Shown one piece after another: positions 59,400 to 64,000 of a DNA stretch of 64,000 nucleotides. Under the pieces are notes generated by a model. The model was not told the origin of the DNA. It searched no databases and saw only the letters and a program-made list of their open reading frames with translations. The translations under genes were made by a program, and so were the position numbers. The number at the start of each line of letters is the position of its first letter. Position 1 is the stretch's first letter. Location of the stretch: NCBI GenBank assembly GCA_033439795.1, contig JAUTDP010000011.1, positions 1,426,001 through 1,490,000 on the forward strand, in the 5' to 3' direction. This DNA is from Sordaria brevicollis (taxonomy: Eukaryota; Ascomycota; Sordariomycetes; Sordariales; Sordariaceae).

Positions 59400-61640
59400 T
59401 TTAACGCTACGCGCGTAATTTTCGAGGAAGATTAATCGTTAATTATATTAATTAATATTAAAATTCGTTTCCTTAACGGCTAATATTTTAATAATAATCC
59501 CGCGGTTAATTCGAATTAAATAATTACTAAAATAAATATTATTATTATAATCGTTCGTATTCTCTTTTCCTTTATATTTATTAAAATATATTAATTTAAG
59601 CGATTAATATCCGATTTAATCCCCGCCGTAATTATTAATACCTTCGTCGCAGCTATTACGTTTTCTAAAATCGGAAACGTCGATCTTCGTAATATCGAAT
59701 TCTAAGACCAATTTACCGATATTATTTACGCGCTTAGTAATAATTCTATTACTATCCCGGTCTTTATTATTTAAATTCTCAATTTAAATAATTACCCTAC
59801 GTTCCCGGCCGCTGCTTATACGTTCGCCCACTTTATATAATTTAACGTTATTTTTATTACCGCCGAACTCTAAAATATTAAAGAGGATTTCTAATAATCC
59901 GAAGACGAAAATAATTAATTACGCTAAAATTTCGATTAATTCCGTATCCTAATTTAAAATAAGGATTAGATTAATACAATTTTCAATACTAATTTCGCAA
60001 TTTTTAAAATTAATTATACCTTTTAACTTTCGGACGCCGCCGTTAAATAATAAATCTAATACAACGCTTATAAATAAACCTTTATTAATGCCGCCTCCTA
60101 ATATAATAATATTATTAACGACTTTTAAATTCGTTTAATTACCCTTTAATAAAATTTATCCAACGCTTAAAAGCGTTATTCCGATTTTAAAATTAATTCT
60201 TAGAATATAATTAAGTACAAAATAATTAAATATTAAAAAATAATTAACGACTTTCGTTAACGTTTATCTAAATTTACTAATTTTACGTCTATATCCTTAT
60301 CCGATAATAATAATAATAATAATTCTAATTCTAATAATTTTAAATCCGAATTTAATAATATAATTATTAACGATCCGATCGGAGGTAATAGCGGTAGCGG
60401 CTATAGGTTAGTATCGTATATTATCGTTTCCCCTATTTTCGATAATATTAATAAAATTCTTAAAAGAATTATTAAATTTCGTTAATAGCGTATTAATATT
60501 TTATTTATTTTTAAAAATAAACCCTTTGCTTTTAAGACCGAAGATATTAAATTTTCCCTAATTTCCCGCTCCTTTCGTAATAAACTTTAAGAGGTAATTA
60601 AGCCTGAATTTATTAAAATTCTATTTAATAAACCGGCTAAATAGTTTATTACCTTCGATTTATTTAAATAAATAATTAATAAATATAATAACGTCGATAT
60701 TGTAATTTAGGCTCGTCGTAAATTCGAGGACCTAAAAATGGGTAAAATAAAATAATTTAATTTCAAGGATAAATTCGTTATTATTATCGAACGTTATTAA
60801 TTTAATAATAATATAAAAATCTATTACTTCCGTTAACGCTTAACCGAATGCTTCTATAACGCTATCGCCCTATAATATTCCCAATTTAAAGATAATAAAT
60901 TCGACGAATAATTCGAAATAACCCGTGATTTCACTAAATAATTCGAATAAAAGGATTAATATAATAAAATCGTTAACCCCTATTATAAATTTAATAATAG
61001 TAACCCCGTTACCGGCTCTAATTCCGCCTTTAGTAATACGAATAGTTCCGCCCCCGAGTTTACTATTAACGAGGGCGGTACTATTATAAATTTCAATTCT
61101 ATATTTACTTTTAACGTTTAAATCTCCCGTATAATCGATAACGATATATTTTAATATTATATAAAGATTAATATTTATACCCGCTATAATTGTAAGGGTT
61201 ATTTCTCCGCCGAATATAAAGGTCGTATTTAATTTAAGAAGGAGGTGCCCGAGCGTAAATTATATAAAGAGAGAGAGAAGGAGAAGAAAGAGAAGAAAGA
61301 TAAAAAGGAGAAGGAGAAAAATAATAATAATAATAGTAATTAATAATAGCGCCCCGCCTAGGGTTAATACGGATACGGTTAGTATAGTTATTATAATATT
61401 AACGCTATAAGTATTCCCGTTTTTAATATTCCGGTTTTTAATTATTTTATACTATAATAATAGTTTATTTATTACTTTACCTTTATATACCCTTACGGCT
61501 TCGTAGGCTTAATTATAAATAACGAAAACGGTTTTATTAATAATTAGGGAAATATATAGCCTCTTATTTAAATCGCAATTAGAAGCTAACGTTTATTAAA
61601 TATAAGTAAGGAGGAGGATAATTAAAGAATATCCCTATAA
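59400..61640 (+). pseudogene. gag of gypsy 5 (RIP)
   Basis: Reading frame remains with a degraded CCHC knuckle near 61,180-61,220 (RYNCKGYFSAEYKG; Cys to Tyr and His to Tyr changes fit RIP). Boundaries approximate. Confidence 0.65.
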
Positions 61641-61689
61641 TTAAATTTAAAATTATTAAAATTAATAAATCTTTTGTAAATAATTATTA

Positions 61690-64000
61690 TAAATACCTTA
61701 ATTTATTAAATCTTTTTATTTACTTATTTTATAGACCGTGTAAAATATATTGTACTACGTTCGTTAATAGCGGTTATACTACTTTAGGGTTTATTAACCG
61801 TCGTTTCGTTTTACGTAATAATTTCTTAATTTTCAAATTTTAATTCCCTAAATTCCTATACTTCGTTAATAATTAAACGAAGGGGAGTATTATATATTTT
61901 AATCGTTTAATTATAAATATTAGCATATATTACGAATTTATCGATTTCTTTATTTATAACTTTATAAAGGATAACCTTATTATTTTCGAATACTTATAGT
62001 TAATTTACTACGCCCTTAGTATCGATTAATTTAGCGATCGCCTTATCTTCGGCTCTATTTGCGAATAACGCGGTTATTTCCCCCTAAGAATATTCCGCTA
62101 CTTATATTATATATTATTATTACGTAAATATAATATTGATATACCTTTAATTATTATTTTTAACGGTGTACTTTCCGCTATTATTCTTAGGAATTCCTTT
62201 AGGACGCGACTAATATATTAGAAACCTTCCGTTTTAAACGTCCTTAATAAGGGAGAGCCGGATACCCCCGCTTTACTATCGGAGGCCGTTCGCCGGATCT
62301 TTATTTCTACGATTATTAAACGCGCCGTTTATTAATATTTTAATAAATTTAAATAGAGGGTTATTAATAAAATAAGCGTAATCCCTATCGATAAGGTTAT
62401 TAGCGGTTAAATTTTTATATTAACGGTTATAATATATTATTACTCCTCTCCCCTACTATATATAATCCCCGTATTATATCGCTTAGCCGGAAGAATATAT
62501 ACCTTTTACCCCAATTATCGAACGCCGGTCCGCTTTTATTATATCCTTAAAGGACCCTTCGATTTAACCGATATTAAAGAATTTCTAATAATTATATTTA
62601 ATTAATTCGCCGAAAAATATAAGTTTTAAATTATTTATATAACGAGGGTGAATATAGTAAAAGATATTTAACGTATAATAGACGAGGATAAAGTAACGGA
62701 AGAAAAAAACGCTTTAGCCCCGAATATAATTAGCGATAACTTTACGGTTAATATAGTTAAAGATATTATAGATAGTAAAGTAATTTATTATAAAAAGTTC
62801 TTCGGTAATAACTATTATATTTAAATTAATATATTTTACGGCATTGGAAGTAAAGAAGTTATTAAAATAATTAAAATCTCCGTTTTAATTATACTTATAG
62901 GCGATACCTCCGATTTCCAAATTTGCGAAGAGATTATTAACCGTTATTTTATTACTAATAATATTAATATTAATAAAATTATATTTAAAAATATTATTAA
63001 ATTCTACGAAAAAGTAAATAAACCTTTAAAAATCGACGCTTAAATTTAATAAAAATTATTTCGGTAATATTAATAATAGACGAATAATTTCTATTAGGAA
63101 AGCATTAATACGCTACCCCTTAACCAGTTTTACGATTTTAAATTCAAATTTAAATTTAATACTATACTACTTATTTCCCGTAATTATACTTTTAATTTAG
63201 AAGAATTTAACGTTATTAAAAAATAGATCGACGATAATTTAAAAAAGAAATTCATCCGGTTATTGTAATTAAAAGCCTCTATTCTTATATTCTTAATTAA
63301 GAAATTAAGAAGAGGAGTCTACGTTTATATTAATTACCGAAGTATTAATAACGTTATTTTTAAATCCCATTACCCGCTCCCGTTTATTAAAAAAATATTC
63401 GACGTTATTTACCGCGTTAAAATTTTTATTAAATTAAATATTATTATTACTTTTAACCGGGTTTATATTAAAGAAAATTACGAATAGTTAACCGCATTTA
63501 TAATAAAATTTAGGCTATTCGAATCTTTAATTATACCCTTTAGCCTTTAAAGCGCTCTTAACGCCTTTTAAAATTATATTAACGATATTTTATATAATAT
63601 TTTCGACGTTTACGTAATTATTTATTTTAATAATATCTTTATATATTTTAATAACGAGAAGGATTACGAATAATATATTAACGACGTCTTCGAACGCTTA
63701 ATTAAAATTAATTTAAACGTAAATATCGATAAATATAAATTTTATACGAAGCGTACAAAATATTTCGGCTTAATTATTATATTAAATAATATTAAAATAG
63801 ATTTAAATAAAATTAAAGCCGTATTCGATTAAACGTTCTTTTAATTTAAGAAATTATTTTAATAATTCTTCGGTTTCGCGAACTTTTACCGGCATTTTAT
63901 TAAAGTATTTTCGACGATAGTATCCCTATTATACAAATTAATAAAGAGAGACGTATTATAATTATAATCCGATTATTATTAATCCGCTTTTAATACGTTG
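61690..64000 (+). pseudogene. pol of gypsy 5: protease and reverse transcriptase (RIP, truncated by window)
   Basis: Protease block VNSGYTTLGFINRRF near 61,765 (the DSG active site now reads NSG). Reverse transcriptase from about 63,320: HYPLPFIKKIFDVI, KIFIKLNIIITFNRV, and the active-site YLDD, now YFNN at 63,623-63,634. RNase H and integrase would lie beyond 64,000. Confidence 0.85.

Larger units (their letters stand above)
59099..64000 (+). mobile_element. Gypsy element 5 (plus), runs past the window end
   Basis: LTR, primer-binding site, gag with a zinc knuckle, protease and reverse transcriptase lie in order on the plus strand. The right part is outside the window. RIP stops are throughout. 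It interrupts the older block just upstream of its Gag-like frame. Confidence 0.85.

Overview
This is nuclear DNA from a filamentous ascomycete (Pezizomycotina; Sordariomycetes is my inference). The genes have short introns (about 52-72 nt) with GT...AG ends and CTAAC-like branch sites. There are two secreted copper-dependent polysaccharide monooxygenases (AA9), a DUF3632-type fungal protein and eukaryotic tRNA genes. Most of the window is AT-rich transposon debris in which stop codons fall where Gln or Trp codons are expected, and repeat copies differ mainly by C-to-T and G-to-A changes. That is the signature of repeat-induced point mutation (RIP).

Layout. (1) 1-17,440 has normal composition and holds an SDR oxidoreductase (-), a single-pass membrane protein with a Cys-rich N-terminus (+), a TBC/RabGAP protein (+), tRNA-Trp (-), a DUF3632 protein (-) and AA9 LPMO 1 (+). 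A 397-bp MITE-like element lies at 805-1201. (2) 17,441-28,340 is AT-rich: a RIP-decayed piggyBac-like DNA transposon whose transposase gene is split by a complete 8,394-bp Ty3/gypsy chromovirus with two 340-bp LTRs and a 5-bp target duplication. (3) 28,340-30,130 is a normal-composition island with AA9 LPMO 2 and an intron-containing tRNA-Pro. (4) 30,130-64,000 is a stack of nested retrotransposons. It holds at least five copies or large fragments of one approximately 7-kb LINE (called LINE-A here), 3'-tail fragments of it, three more gypsy elements, a 474-bp hAT-like MITE and a retroelement-like block with an unrecognised Gag-like reading frame.

The nesting can be read from target-site duplications: LINE-A copy 5 (-) sits inside LINE-A copy 4 (+), which sits inside an older element. 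Short inserts (111-bp and 183-bp LINE tails and the 474-bp MITE) look unmutated inside heavily mutated hosts, as expected if RIP ignores short or single-copy DNA.

The genes do not form an operon-like pathway. The two AA9 genes are diverged paralogues that act on cellulose or related polysaccharides outside the cell, and they now lie on either side of the first transposon block. Most interesting for follow-up are the undescribed reading frames in the repeats (antisense frame in the LINE-A 3' region, Gag-like frame at 56.8-59.05 kb, unidentified frame at 40.35-41.26 kb), the palindromic MITE, and the apparent decline of RIP toward the outer edges of LTR elements.
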